Positions 35,245 through 44,629 are shown, counted from the stretch's first letter. The stretch: 64,000 nt of DNA from GCA-003244245 sp963822695 (GCA_963822695.1 CAWGJH010000008.1:1-64000), one strand, 5' to 3'. Translations and numbers: made by a program. Notes: generated by a model not told the origin, from the sequence alone.

Positions 35245-36672
35245 TCACCGGGGTTGCCTCTGCCGTGTGACGGTCTGGACGACCAGCAGGGTCAGTCCTA
35301 GCAGCCCGAGGGCGGCGGCAGAACCGGTCAGCGCCACGGTGCGCGACAGCGTGTTGTCCGGTGGCGGCGGGCTGGGGTCGTCCAGCTTGGTCGGGAGCAC
35401 CGGCTGGGCCTGGGCGCCTTGCTCCTCGGGCAGCACCGCGGTGAGCGCGGCGACTGGGTCGATCATGCCGTAGCCGAGTTCCTCGCTGCGCCCGCCGGGG
35501 CCGGTGGTGTGCTGCGCGGTCCGCTCGATGCGATGCATCACCTGGCGCGCGGTCAGATTCTTGAAGCGGTCCCGGACCAGCGCCGCGAGCCCGGCGACGT
35601 ACGGGGTGGCGAAGCTGGTGCCGTCGAGCGGACGAGCCACGCCGTGGGCGTCGACGAGTTCGCCGGTCAGCCCCGGTCGCCCGGCCGCCAGGGATACCGC
35701 GTCGGTGCCCGGTGCGGCCACATCAACCCACGGTCCGCGGATCGAGAAATCCGCTGGCGCGCCATTCTCGTCGGTTGCCGCGACAGTGAGCACGTCATCG
35801 TCGAACCAGCCCGGCGAGGAGATCGTGGTGACCACTCCGGGGCTGTTCTGCTTGCAAGTGTCACTGGTGTTGGCGGCGGCCACCACCACGACAACGTTGT
35901 GCTCCACCGCGTAGTGCACAGCCGCTTGCAGGTCCGGCGCGTTGACCTGGTCGGGCTTAGCCGGGAAGCACGCGGCCTCCGAGATGTTGATCACAGTCGC
36001 ATTCAGCTGCACGGCGCGCATCACAGCCTGCGCCATGCTCACGGTGTCGCCGGCGCCCGGGCTGTGGCTTTCCTGGCCGTTGTCGACCTGGTGCAGTGGC
36101 ACCGAGTAGAAGGTACTGGCCTGGCGGATGGCCAGGATCTGCGCAGCGGGGGCTACTCCGACGAAGCGGGTGGCCGGATCGGGAGCCGCGGCGATGAGGC
36201 CAGCTACCACGGTGCCGTGGCCGTCACAGTCGAACAGGCCGCTGCGATTCTCGATGTAGTCCCCGCCGTCGATCAATCTGCCAAGCAGCCTGGGGTGCGG
36301 CTGCACCCCACTGTCGATCACGGCGACCCGCTGGTCGCGTCCGGTCGCGAACTTGTGAGCTTGCCGGATGTGCAGCCGCCGTTGCGCTGCCGGCTCGGCC
36401 TCAAGGTCCTGCGCGCTGTCCGTTACCTGCTGCTGGCAGGCTGCCTGCTGCTCGACCGGGCCGGTCTGCCGGGTAGCCGTGTTGTTCACGAGGTAGGGCA
36501 TGGTGCTCACACTGGCCGGGGTTGGCAGGGCCGCCGGGTCAACCGGAGGTGGTACGCCTGGTGGCCGATTGCCCGGCTGAGCGACTACTGGCCAGGCCGG
36601 TCCGGCAAGGCACAGTAACGCGACCGCGACGACCATGAGCGGGGTGCGGTGATGACCGGCGCGTGCGTTCAC
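35245..36672 (-). CDS. mycP: Mycosin, membrane-anchored subtilisin-like protease
   Basis: 475 residues from GTG 36672, overlapping the eccD stop as GTGA. A signal peptide (about 11-31) leads to a Pro-rich N-extension and a subtilase domain with catalytic Asp120 (VAVIDSG), His152 (DGHGT), Asn267 and Ser353 (DGTSFATP). A C-terminal membrane helix (about 447-468) anchors it outside the membrane. Mycosins stabilise the ESX complex and may process substrates. Confidence 0.95.
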   Translation of the reverse strand: MNARAGHHRTPLMVVAVALLCLAGPAWPVVAQPGNRPPGVPPPVDPAALPTPASVSTMPYLVNNTATRQTGPVEQQAACQQQVTDSAQDLEAEPAAQRRLHIRQAHKFATGRDQRVAVIDSGVQPHPRLLGRLIDGGDYIENRSGLFDCDGHGTVVAGLIAAAPDPATRFVGVAPAAQILAIRQASTFYSVPLHQVDNGQESHSPGAGDTVSMAQAVMRAVQLNATVINISEAACFPAKPDQVNAPDLQAAVHYAVEHNVVVVVAAANTSDTCKQNSPGVVTTISSPGWFDDDVLTVAATDENGAPADFSIRGPWVDVAAPGTDAVSLAAGRPGLTGELVDAHGVARPLDGTSFATPYVAGLAALVRDRFKNLTARQVMHRIERTAQHTTGPGGRSEELGYGMIDPVAALTAVLPEEQGAQAQPVLPTKLDDPSPPPPDNTLSRTVALTGSAAALGLLGLTLLVVQTVTRQRQPR

Positions 36673-38123
36673 GGTGCCCGGAAGGTGTTGTAGAAAGTGG
36701 TGTAGAGGTGCAGCACGCCCAGGGCCAGCGGGAGCACCGCTGCGATGAGAACCGCTTCGGCCACGTCCACCGAGCGGCGCAACACCGGAGAGAACCGGCG
36801 GCGGGGCAAGACCACCCCGGCCACCAATGCGAGCGTCGCGAGAAGCAGCAGGCCACCGAAGCCGACCAGCAGCAAGCCGGGCCCAGCCGTCGCCAGCAGC
36901 CTGGCGATCAGCCCGGCTACCGCGATCATCCCGCTGACCAGCAGCGCAATCGCCTGGTTGGCGTTGGCGTAGGACCGGGCTCTCAGCAGCAGCACGGCGG
37001 CGACCACCGCGCACAACACAATCCCCAACGCATCGTCGGCCGCGGCCAGCACCGCGCCGATCGCGGCCACCGCCCCGGATCCCATGATCATGCCGGTCAG
37101 GTGCTCATGCGCTAGACCCGCCTGGCGCTCTATCGCGGTGTAGTCCGGGAAGCCGGAGTCTTCCCGGAGGTCCTTGGCGCTACTGGGAACCTGGGGCATG
37201 GGCAGGCGGGACAGCTGGATGGCCAGCCGGGGCAGTGCCGAGATGCTGCCGAGTGCCACCGTGGCCGCCCCCGCCGCGATGCCTGTTGTGGAACGGTCAA
37301 CGAGGCTGGCGAGGAGAAAAGCCAGCGCGCCGAGCGCGGCGGCGGTGGCGCTGGCGATGAACGGCGTGATGCCGGCACCGAGCACCATGATTGACGCGGT
37401 CGCGAGCACCAGGGCCAGCGTGCACGCTAGTAAGAAGTTCGCCGCGTGCACGTCGCCGTGCATGTCGCTGGGCACGATGAAGAGCCCGCTGACGAAACCC
37501 AGTGGGAGGCTGCCCGCTGCTACCACCACGCCGACGCTGGTCTCGTCGTACACCCGGGCCACCACCGCGCCAGCGATCAGCGCGACCACCGCCGCGGCAC
37601 CCGCGAGGACGGCGATGCCGACCCGGGGTTCGGCCCCGGCACCGGCTCGGAGCAAGTCCCCGGCTCGGAGCAGCGCCATGGCGCTGGCCAGCAACGCCAA
37701 TCCGGCCGCGACCATCCCGAGGGTGCGGGCGGTGCTCGCGGTCCACGGCCGGTAGCTGTCCGGGGCAGCTACCGCGATGGCTTCCACCACGTCATCGAAC
37801 AGCGGTGGCGGCGGATTGTCGCTGCGGTGCCGAAGCTGCAGCAGATCGCCGTCGACCACGCCCAGCGAACTCAGCGGGCGGTCCGGATCGATCGCCTCAC
37901 CGTCAAGCCTGGCCAGGCACCAGCCGCCGTGCCTGCTGCCACCGTCCGGACTGGACTCACCAGCCATCGTGAGCAGCATCGGCAGTAAGTTCGCCACCGC
38001 GACGTCCGACGGCAGCGCCAGGTCGATGCGGGTGCGGGGAGCCACCACCGTCACTCTGCTGAACACTGTCGATCCAGCACTGGACGGTGGAACCGCCGGA
38101 ACTCCGTTGGTATTGGTTGGCAC
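36669..38123 (-). CDS. eccD: Type VII secretion channel protein EccD
   Basis: 484 residues from GTG 38123 (AAGGAG eight bases upstream). The first 100 residues form the ubiquitin-like domain (VVAPRTRIDLALPSDVAVANLLPML), and then about eleven membrane helices follow, ending LYTTFYNTFRAP. EccD dimers frame the putative ESX pore. Translationally coupled to mycP. The frame is open to 38372 upstream but without a ribosome site. Confidence 0.93.
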   Translation of the reverse strand: MPTNTNGVPAVPPSSAGSTVFSRVTVVAPRTRIDLALPSDVAVANLLPMLLTMAGESSPDGGSRHGGWCLARLDGEAIDPDRPLSSLGVVDGDLLQLRHRSDNPPPPLFDDVVEAIAVAAPDSYRPWTASTARTLGMVAAGLALLASAMALLRAGDLLRAGAGAEPRVGIAVLAGAAAVVALIAGAVVARVYDETSVGVVVAAGSLPLGFVSGLFIVPSDMHGDVHAANFLLACTLALVLATASIMVLGAGITPFIASATAAALGALAFLLASLVDRSTTGIAAGAATVALGSISALPRLAIQLSRLPMPQVPSSAKDLREDSGFPDYTAIERQAGLAHEHLTGMIMGSGAVAAIGAVLAAADDALGIVLCAVVAAVLLLRARSYANANQAIALLVSGMIAVAGLIARLLATAGPGLLLVGFGGLLLLATLALVAGVVLPRRRFSPVLRRSVDVAEAVLIAAVLPLALGVLHLYTTFYNTFRAP

Positions 38124-38500
38124 CCGCTGCACTCCTTGCTTGCCCGCAGACCATCGGTGTCCACGTCGATGCGTGGTGGCCGCAGCGCTGTAGTTGCGGG
38201 GAGTATCCCTGCGCGCGGTGCCCGGCCGTTCGAGGGGTCGGAAGGCGTACCCAGCATCGACCGGGTGTGTATATCCCCGCTCCCCGCTTGTCACCTGTGA
38301 CGATGGATCAGCGCACCTGGGCATGGGGCTGTCCGGTAACCCACTGATCGGCCCCAGGCGTGGGCAGCCCATCGCCGAGAGGCTGGAAGCTGACGGTTAA
38401 CGGCGCCCTGCCTTCAGCTTTCGCCGGACATGATCGGTGGCGTCGTACCATGAGCGCCGCGAACTGCCCTTGCGGCGCTCATGGGCGAGGTACCTACGGA
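38124..38500. other. Gap upstream of eccD
   Basis: No gene seen. It should contain the promoter of the eccD-mycP operon. Small frames in it lack ribosome sites and protein-like composition. Confidence 0.5.
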
Positions 38501-38731
38501 TCAGGCGTTGAGGTCATCATCCTGCACCGCAGCGATGAGGCAGGCCCACTGTGTTGCCGGGAGCGCCAGCACCGGGCTGGCGCTCCCGAGCTTGGAGTCA
38601 CGCACTCCTACGTGACATGGTTGCGAGTGGTTGATCTCGACGCAATCGTTCGCGCCGCCGTTGCTGTAGTTGGACGTGTACCAGGCCCTCTCCTGGAATG
38701 ATGCGGTGACATTGGGGCTAGCTAGCCCCAA
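38501..38731 (-). pseudogene. DUF397 protein, decayed 5' end
   Basis: The body (TASFQERAWYTSNYSNGG, CVEINHSQPCHVGVRDSKLGS) is over 70% identical by eye to the intact DUF397 gene at 44630-44842. The native start (ATG TCA ACC in the intact copy) has lost one A, putting ATG out of frame. Translation would need TTG 38731. Its 5' end lies in a 30-bp perfect palindrome. DUF397 proteins pair with XRE regulators; its partner next door is also degraded. Confidence 0.65.
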
Positions 38732-38736
38732 TGTCA
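38707..38736. promoter_or_regulatory. 30-bp perfect palindrome
   Basis: The left half TGACATTGGGGCTAG is followed by its exact reverse complement. In the intact copy at 44840-44860 only one half (ACATGGGGCTAGCCC) is present, so this arose by inverted duplication or is an evolved operator. It covers the start region of the DUF397 copy. Confidence 0.8.
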
Positions 38737-38739
38737 GTC

Positions 38740-39012
38740 TGGTTTCGCAGCGGACTGGCCGGCCAGTTCCACTATGAAGTTACGCGACTCCACCGCTCCC
38801 AGGGCGATGGCTTGCAGCCGGCACTGTAACTCGACGTACGGGCGCACCGCTCGGGTGGCTTGTCCCAGGTAGGACCGTGGCCGTACCGCAGCACGGTGAA
38901 GGCGTAGTGGAGAGGCTCGTAGGGCAGCGTGTTGAACGGGATGACCTGGATGTCCACCGTGGGCAGAGGGCTAGTTCGGCTAGGTGGCGCAACTGCTCGG
39001 CCAGCACCTCAG
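38740..39012 (-). pseudogene. C-terminal remnant of an XRE/DUF5753 regulator
   Basis: Reading leftward, fragments in two frames (LAEQLRHLAELAL, then DIQVIPFNTLPYEPLHYAFTVLRYG, then a final RNFIVELAGQSAAKPD in a third) match the C-terminal half of the regulator at 44857-45739. The HTH half is absent. It is a truncated duplicate with several indels. Confidence 0.7.
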
Positions 39013-39195
39013 GCTACGGCGTCGAATACCGGCTGCCGGCCGTGGTCACCTGTATGCCGTGGTCACCCGTATTTCGAGGCAAGCGTATCCTTCGGCGCCG
39101 CGTCATAGTGATGGATCCACGGTGTTCTGATTTACGCACTGACCACCCGGACGCCACGGTGTTGACCGGATGTAACCGAAAGGAGTGCAGCGCAG

Positions 39196-39931
39196 GTGTC
39201 GGACGAAGACGACGACTGGCGTCGCCGATTCACCGAGCGGGACTGTCGACGAGGAAGAGGATTACCGCCCGCGCCGGACCACTCCGGCTGACCATGTCCT
39301 GCCCCAGGAGAGCGCCGAGGATCCGGCGGCTATCACGGTGCTTGTCGATGAGCAGGGCGCGGTGTCCGATGTAGCCATCCCGGCGCGGTGGCGTGATGTT
39401 GTGAGACCGCGCGATCTTGGCCGGGTGCTGCTCGAGGCGGTGAACAAGGCGATTGCCAACCGAGTCACCAGCCAAGTGGAGTAACTCGATCTGGACGCGC
39501 CTGTCGAGCGTCCGGTGTTCTCCTACCGGGACGCGCCTTCTGCGGGCGGCGACCCCACCAGCCCGGTGGCGGAGAGCCTGGTGAACGAGGTGCTCGACCT
39601 GTTCTCCTGGTTCGACACCGAGCTGGAGGCATACGCCGCCCAGGTGCGGCAGGCAGCGACCGCAACGAACTGCGGCGAGGGGATCAACGGGCGCATTATC
39701 GTCACGGCTGCCGCCGGGCAGATCTCCGCTGTGGATGTGGACGTCAGGTGGGCTTCGGCCGCCCGGCACACCGAGATCCGCGCGGAGGCGATGAGCGCGT
39801 TCCAGGCCGCATGGCGGCAGGCGGCGTCACGCGGTTCAGGCGGGATCCCGTTCCCCCCGTCGATCGCTCGTCTGCAGGAACTGGCCAGCGATCCTGAGGC
39901 GCTGAGCAGGCAGCTAGGTTTGTCACGCTAG
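39196..39931 (+). pseudogene. YbaB/EbfC-like ESX accessory gene, broken
   Basis: GTG 39196 has GAAAGGAG upstream and begins SDEDDDWRRRFTERD. The frame must then shift by one to reach VDEEEDYRPRRTTPADH and ITVLVDEQGAVSDVAIPARWRDVV. An in-frame TAA (39482) follows VTSQVE; the same frame then continues LDLDAPVERPVFSYRD to LSRQLGLSR (39931). YbaB-like half-domains are seen twice (TVLVDEQGAVSDVAI and RIIVTAAAGQISAVDVDVRW). Such proteins occur in actinobacterial ESX loci. CAA to TAA at 39482 would explain the stop. If the second half starts alone, GTG 39515 is available. Confidence 0.6.
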
Positions 39932-39970
39932 CCACTTCCGCCCGCGCGCGGGAATCGAAGGGTATCTCCT

Positions 39971-40285
39971 ATGGCTACAAGGAAAGTGAAGGTCGCGTGC
40001 GATGCGCTGCGCTCGGACGCGAAGAAGTGGGCCACGGCATCCGACGAGATGATGGCCGCGGCCACGTCGACGCAGAACCTGGTGCTCGGCCGTGACCAGC
40101 TCGGCTACATTGCGGAAAGCCGCGGGCTGGTCGCCGCGTACACGACATTGCAGCAACGCATCGCTCACCTGCTGACCGGGGCGGACAGCGAGTTTGACAA
40201 AATCTCCGGTGCGCTCAGGGCGAGCGCGGATACCTACGAGTATGAGGATACCACGGGCGCCCACAGGATGGGCAAGATAAGGTAG
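39971..40285 (+). CDS. EspC-like type VII secretion target (WXG100 superfamily)
   Basis: 104 residues, two long amphipathic helices with a turn, as in the EspC/ESX secreted-target family: VKVACDALRSDAKKWATASDEMMAAAT, then LVAAYTTLQQRIAHLLTGADSEFDKISGALRASADTYEYED. The C-terminal TYEYED gives a YxxxD/E-like secretion signal. Probably exported by the ESX system with the downstream proteins. Its ORF is intact although both neighbours are broken. Confidence 0.75.
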   Translation: MATRKVKVACDALRSDAKKWATASDEMMAAATSTQNLVLGRDQLGYIAESRGLVAAYTTLQQRIAHLLTGADSEFDKISGALRASADTYEYEDTTGAHRMGKIR

Positions 40286-40296
40286 GGAGCTGACTC

Positions 40297-40817
40297 ATGG
40301 CTGTGGACATCGCCTTTGAAGAGACCCTGATTTGAAGAGACCCTGACCAGGGTCAGTGAACTGCTTGAGAAGCTCAAGAGCGCCTGGGACGACATTGTCG
40401 ACGGCGTCAACCACGTGCTGAGCATCCTGCCAGGCTTCCTGGAGGGACTAGTCAAATAACCTGCAGACCACGCTGAACGAGATCGCCAGCGCACTGAACG
40501 TATTTTGGATTGCCATCGCAGTCGCCTTCGGCAGCTACGTCGCCTCGATGATTGGCTGCATCGTCGGTGCCTGCACCGTAGTTGGCACTGTCCCGTCACT
40601 GATCGCGGCGCTGGGGTTCTCTGTCACTTTCCTCGGCGTGGTCGCAATCCTGTCAACCAACTTCGCCAACTCGCTCGACGAGAAGAAGGCAAAGATCGAG
40701 CAGCAGTCCACCATGGACGGGCAGTTCGCCGACGGCAACTGGCCGCCTGCGGTGGCGGACAAGATGTCCGACGCCAGCGTGAGGGATGGTGACAAGAGTG
40801 ACTGGACGCCCAAATAA
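40297..40817 (+). pseudogene. ESX accessory membrane protein gene broken by a 16-base duplication
   Basis: From ATG 40297 the frame reads MAVDIAFEETL and stops. The cause is a perfect tandem copy of TTTGAAGAGACCCTGA (40315-40330 and 40331-40346). Skipping one copy restores FEETLTRVSELLEKLKSAWD ... LPGFLEGLV. A second one-base shift at about 40455 leads to NNLQTTLNEIASALNVFWIAI, two membrane helices (about 40500-40680) and a soluble tail ending DWTPK (40817). The restored product, about 170 residues of amphipathic helix plus membrane hairpin, resembles ESX-associated PPE/EspA-like small proteins. Confidence 0.65.
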
Positions 40818-41283
40818 CGGCTGGGATGAGGGAACAACGTACGTCGCGTCGAGCCATCTCGAGCTGGCTCGGCTGCGCACGTTCTGCCTGCTCAACGCGA
40901 TTCTGTACTTCTGTACTGGGGTGCTGATCGTGTTCCTTCGGCTGCTCGTCGCGAACTTGGTCAACGAAGGGCGGGTGCAGGTCGCCGTGCCATTGCTCGC
41001 GCAGGAACAGCTCTGCGCGGCGTCGCTGGTCGTACTCGCCGGACTGCTGCTGTGGGTTCGTGGGGTGCTTAGCCTGGGTCGGGCCGCTCAGGGGCGGGCG
41101 GCTCGGGCTGGGCGTATCGCCCGCGTGCTTGCCCTGCTTGTTGCCGCGATCTGTGCTGCGGGCGTGGTCGTCGTTCTGCTGCTGCCCATCGCGGACACCA
41201 CGCTGCCTACCGCGCTGGCGACCGGTGTCGTGATCGTGTTCGCGCTCTACACCTATGCGGGAATGGCCAAGTTGCCGCACTGA
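40786..41283 (+). CDS. Predicted membrane protein of the ESX accessory module
   Basis: 165 residues from ATG 40786 (GAGGG just before; GTG 40798 is also possible). Four membrane helices (about 35-58, 70-90, 108-130 and 136-158) with short loops and no catalytic motif. It overlaps the previous, broken gene by 32 bases, so the two were co-translated. Unknown function, likely part of the same secreted/membrane module. Confidence 0.6.
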   Translation: MVTRVTGRPNNGWDEGTTYVASSHLELARLRTFCLLNAILYFCTGVLIVFLRLLVANLVNEGRVQVAVPLLAQEQLCAASLVVLAGLLLWVRGVLSLGRAAQGRAARAGRIARVLALLVAAICAAGVVVVLLLPIADTTLPTALATGVVIVFALYTYAGMAKLPH

Positions 41284-41412
41284 GATCTCGCCATGATGCT
41301 GCGAGTGCCGGAGATGTGTGCCTCAGTCCGGGCCCGAGAGCCGGGTGCGCCGAACTAGGGTACCTGTGGTCCTGAGGACGAAGACGGCCAGCTTGTCAGG
41401 CGGCTCAAGGAG

Positions 41413-42189
41413 TCAGCGCATCAGACGGTCGAGTGTCTCGGCTACTTGGGTGGCTATGCGGGCACTATCGGCGGGAGCGACCGTGAGGTGCTCATCTCCG
41501 TCGATCGCGGATTGCAGGCGAGCGGTCCAGCGGCCCGCCTCGGTGTCGAACCACTCCACCGGACGGCAGCGGTGCCGCTTGCCGATCCGGTCGCGGGCGT
41601 TGGCGACGATCTGCCCGCCGCGTAGCCGAGGTTTCGCCAGAACCGTTTCCAGGGTGCGGAACTGGTGTCGGAAACGACCCGACGTCGCGGGCGAGGTGTC
41701 GTACACGCTTGCCCGCTCGGCGGGCTGGGACGGCGTGAGGACGGTCCTCGGAAGGGTGATCGACTGACCGGGCGCTGCTCCGGCCGTCGGTAGCTGGTCG
41801 ATGAATGTGAGCAGCAGCGCGGTGCCCCGGCACGGCATCAGCCGCAGGCCGACCGCGTCGAGACGTGCGATCAGACCATGGTCGCCGGACCGCGCCGCGA
41901 CAGCGCGGTCCATCTCGGTTTGTTTTTGTTCGGAGAGCCAGTGCATGTCCACCCAGACGGGGGCGCGGGCCAGCAGAGTGAGGGCGTCGGCCAGTTCGGG
42001 CTCCAGCTGCTCGCCCCGCGCCAGCCTGCGGGCCCCGAGCTGCTGGTACACCCGTCGCCGAAGGTCGGCCCGCTCCTCATAGGTCTGACCGTGGCTCAGG
42101 ATCCGCAGCGGGTAGACGTGCTCACCGAGGTTGAGATCGGCCCAGCAGATATCGTACTGCGCGGAGGTGAGAGTGATGTCCTGGATCAC
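41413..42189 (-). CDS. EspG-like ESX-secretion chaperone
   Basis: 258 residues from GTG 42189. It matches the EspG fold by pattern: central antiparallel beta-sheet strands (DITLTSAQYDICWADL, LRLMPCRGTALLLTF) and C-terminal helices (ATQVAETLDRLMR). EspG proteins bind PE/PPE-type substrates in the cytoplasm and bring them to the secretion ATPase. It follows the PPE-like gene by eight bases, fitting a cognate pair. A frameshifted duplicate lies at 28611-29389. Confidence 0.75.
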   Translation of the reverse strand: MIQDITLTSAQYDICWADLNLGEHVYPLRILSHGQTYEERADLRRRVYQQLGARRLARGEQLEPELADALTLLARAPVWVDMHWLSEQKQTEMDRAVAARSGDHGLIARLDAVGLRLMPCRGTALLLTFIDQLPTAGAAPGQSITLPRTVLTPSQPAERASVYDTSPATSGRFRHQFRTLETVLAKPRLRGGQIVANARDRIGKRHRCRPVEWFDTEAGRWTARLQSAIDGDEHLTVAPADSARIATQVAETLDRLMR

Positions 42190-42197
42190 CGTGTGCC

Positions 42198-43514
42198 TCA
42201 GTAGTGGTACTTGGGCGGGTCTTCACCGATGACGGGGGGCGCGACGCGGCGGCCGTCGCCCCAGATGTCCTCGGTTTCGATCAGGTAGCTGGGGCGCCGG
42301 TGCTCGGTGTCCTCCTTGCCCCGGCCCTGTCCGCCACTGACCATCGGGGGGAACGCGCCGCCTGCCCCTGGGCCGCTCCCTGAAGCGCGACTGGCCATAC
42401 CCGCGACGCCCTTCCCGGCTCCGGTGACGTTTTCAGCTTCACCTGTCGAGGCGAACCCGCCGCGTCCCAGTGCGTTCACTGCGCCCGAGCCGCGCGGGCC
42501 GAATCCGCCGCCACCACGACCGCCACCGACACTGGAGCCGCGCCTTCCCGTGCCGACCCCACCGACCCCTGCGGTGGTGGGCGGGAGGCCCGGTACGCCG
42601 GCTTCCCCGCCACCTCCCCCATCTCCGGCCGCGGAACTGGGGCCAGGGATGCCCGCAACGTGCGACGCCACCTGCCCCGGCGTAGGCGCCGGCGGCACGT
42701 TGTCGAGCGGATGGCCACCACCGTTGGGGCTAACACCACCGGGGACTGGGCTACCGCTGCGGGGGACTGGGCGACCGCCGCCGGGGCCACTACTGGCAGA
42801 GCCTGGTGCGATCTGCGGGCTGCCTCCGCTGCCGGGGCTACCTCCTGCTCCGCCGCCACTGTCTGCTCCGCCGCCACTGCCGCCCGGTGCCGGTACGCCG
42901 GGGCCCGGCCCGGTATCCCTGTTGCCGAACTCCGGCGGCAGCGTGAAGGCGGGCATCATTCCGTTGGTGCTCAGCAGGGACGCGCCGTAAGTCTCGATGA
43001 CCCGGACGGCCTCAGCATGCGCCGCATCGTGCCGTGCGGCTTGTTCGTGGGCGTCCCCCAGGATCTGCACCCATGCGGTGGGGTTACTCGTCGAGTTGAT
43101 CTGGTTCTGGTACTTCGACGGATCGTAGGGCACTGGAGCTGGCATCGATCTCTGCGCGGTCTCGACAGCCTCGGCTTGGATACGCATGACCGTGGTGCCC
43201 ATGTGCTGCGCTCCCCGGCCGGTCCGCTCACACCAGGTCACAAGCTTGCTCAGCCTTGTGCTGGCCGCTGTCCCGGTTTGTCCGATCCAGCTCGACTCGC
43301 TGATGGTCGCGGTGCGCTGCAGGCTGACACCGAAACCGATGATCTTGCGGCCCAGGTCGTTCCACATCGTGCCCAGCTCGTGCACCTGGGCGGCGTTGGC
43401 TTTGGTGATCATCTCCATGAGATCGGTGTGCTCTAAGCTGCCCGCATTCGTACGGGGGATATCGCTCGCAGGCCGCATCGGCAGGCCTGGTCCGGAAGGT
43501 TGACTCGGTGCCAT
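42198..43514 (-). CDS. PPE-like ESX substrate with Gly/Pro-rich linker
   Basis: 438 residues. Residues 25-190 are helical and PPE-like (MITKANAAQVHELGTMWNDLGRKI, SSWIGQTGTAASTRLSKLV with a W-x-G-like turn). Residues 195-400 are a low-complexity Gly/Ser/Pro region of some 200 residues. The last 40 are a conserved-looking tail ending RRPSYLIETEDIWGDGRRVA plus PPVIGEDPPKYHY, also present in the decayed copy. The product is likely exported with help from the adjacent EspG-like chaperone. Third gene of a leftward operon. Confidence 0.75.
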   Translation of the reverse strand: MAPSQPSGPGLPMRPASDIPRTNAGSLEHTDLMEMITKANAAQVHELGTMWNDLGRKIIGFGVSLQRTATISESSWIGQTGTAASTRLSKLVTWCERTGRGAQHMGTTVMRIQAEAVETAQRSMPAPVPYDPSKYQNQINSTSNPTAWVQILGDAHEQAARHDAAHAEAVRVIETYGASLLSTNGMMPAFTLPPEFGNRDTGPGPGVPAPGGSGGGADSGGGAGGSPGSGGSPQIAPGSASSGPGGGRPVPRSGSPVPGGVSPNGGGHPLDNVPPAPTPGQVASHVAGIPGPSSAAGDGGGGGEAGVPGLPPTTAGVGGVGTGRRGSSVGGGRGGGGFGPRGSGAVNALGRGGFASTGEAENVTGAGKGVAGMASRASGSGPGAGGAFPPMVSGGQGRGKEDTEHRRPSYLIETEDIWGDGRRVAPPVIGEDPPKYHY

Positions 43515-43522
43515 TTCTCCCC

Positions 43523-44068
43523 CTACGGCAGTTTCGACTCAACGAGCACAGCGGCTTGGTCGGCGACCGCGCAGGCTCTAGCTGTATCGTTCCGATACAG
43601 GGCCAGCACGCTCACATTCGCGGTGTCGCCGACCGCGAAGTCAATCTCGCAGTACCCGCGTCCGATGCCGTCCAGAGCGCGCTTCGCCTGGTGCCGGCCG
43701 ATCCTGACGTCGGTGACGCTGGACGCGTCGGCGAGGTTGAGCCCATCGATCCCGAGGTGCTCGTTGATGCCGGTGGAGACACCGCCACCCCCCGGGGTGG
43801 TCCAGCCGCAGCGCCGCAGGTAGCTGATCTTCTCGGCCCGTCCCTGTGGGCGCATGCCGAGCGAACTGGCTTCCTGGGCGGTGAGCAGATCACACGCCTC
43901 GATCGCGGCCAATCCTGCCGGCGATGCGACGGTCGGCAGTGGGGACGCTGGGGACAACGGCGACCCCGAGGGGCCAGGCTCGCGTGCCGGGATGCCCGCA
44001 TGGGGTGCTGAGCAGCCTACCACCAGCGGAACCAGGACCAGCGCAGCGATGCCGGTGCGGATGCTCAT
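43523..44068 (-). CDS. DUF3558-like lipoprotein
   Basis: 181 residues. The signal peptide ends in lipobox LVVGCS (Cys19). A Ser/Pro linker follows, then a DUF3558-type domain with CDLLTAQEASSLGM, a second conserved Cys in RRCGWTT and GYCEIDFAVGD. DUF3558 lipoproteins are common near actinobacterial ESX genes and of unknown role. The start overlaps the previous stop as ATGA. Confidence 0.8.
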   Translation of the reverse strand: MSIRTGIAALVLVPLVVGCSAPHAGIPAREPGPSGSPLSPASPLPTVASPAGLAAIEACDLLTAQEASSLGMRPQGRAEKISYLRRCGWTTPGGGGVSTGINEHLGIDGLNLADASSVTDVRIGRHQAKRALDGIGRGYCEIDFAVGDTANVSVLALYRNDTARACAVADQAAVLVESKLP

Positions 44069-44436
44069 CGCTCACTGATCCGCCGGAAGCCTTGCGCGGC
44101 CTGCGCGTCGACTTGTTCGTAGTTCCGCGTACCGATCTCGATTGCCTGGTGTAAGTCGTCCAACACCCCAGCGAAGTGCCACAGCACGAAGTCCAGCGAC
44201 TGCTGGTCCCCAGAGGCCACCGAAGTGTCGAGCGTCGCGATGGCCTGCGCCTCCCGCAGGTCACCCAGCATGACCCTCTGCCTCTCGGTGTGCTGGGTCT
44301 GTATCAGCAGTTCGTCCAGGCTCTCCTGAATTTGTTCGATGGACATCTTCATCTTGTCGGCCGCTACCGGGTCGATGGCGAACATGCCTTGTTGCGCCGC
44401 CGCCAGGAAGGTGCCGTCTTCGCCCGCCAGTTGCAT
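44065..44436 (-). CDS. ESX accessory helical protein
   Basis: 123 residues, all helical. It begins MQLAGEDGTFLAAAQQGMFAIDPVAADKM and continues with heptad-rich helices (IEQIQESLDELLIQTQHTER). It is similar in layout to the small alpha-helical ESX substrates or their partners but lacks WXG. First gene of the operon ending with the EspG-like gene; its N-terminus survives in the decayed duplicate at 30.1 kb. Confidence 0.65.
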   Translation of the reverse strand: MQLAGEDGTFLAAAQQGMFAIDPVAADKMKMSIEQIQESLDELLIQTQHTERQRVMLGDLREAQAIATLDTSVASGDQQSLDFVLWHFAGVLDDLHQAIEIGTRNYEQVDAQAAQGFRRISER

Positions 44437-44629
44437 CGCTCACCCCAAGCGTTGCTCGTGTTCGACCGTGCTCGCAGCGTCACGGCCAGCGTCATCATGG
44501 CAGATGCGCGGGCCACGCCAACGGGGCTGGGGATCTAGGGATCGAGCTGTGGAGCGGCGTGGTCGGTCGCGGTGCCGGGGTGGCTCGGGAGAGCCCGAGC
44601 CACCCCAGTGTGGGGGATGGACGGGTGGG

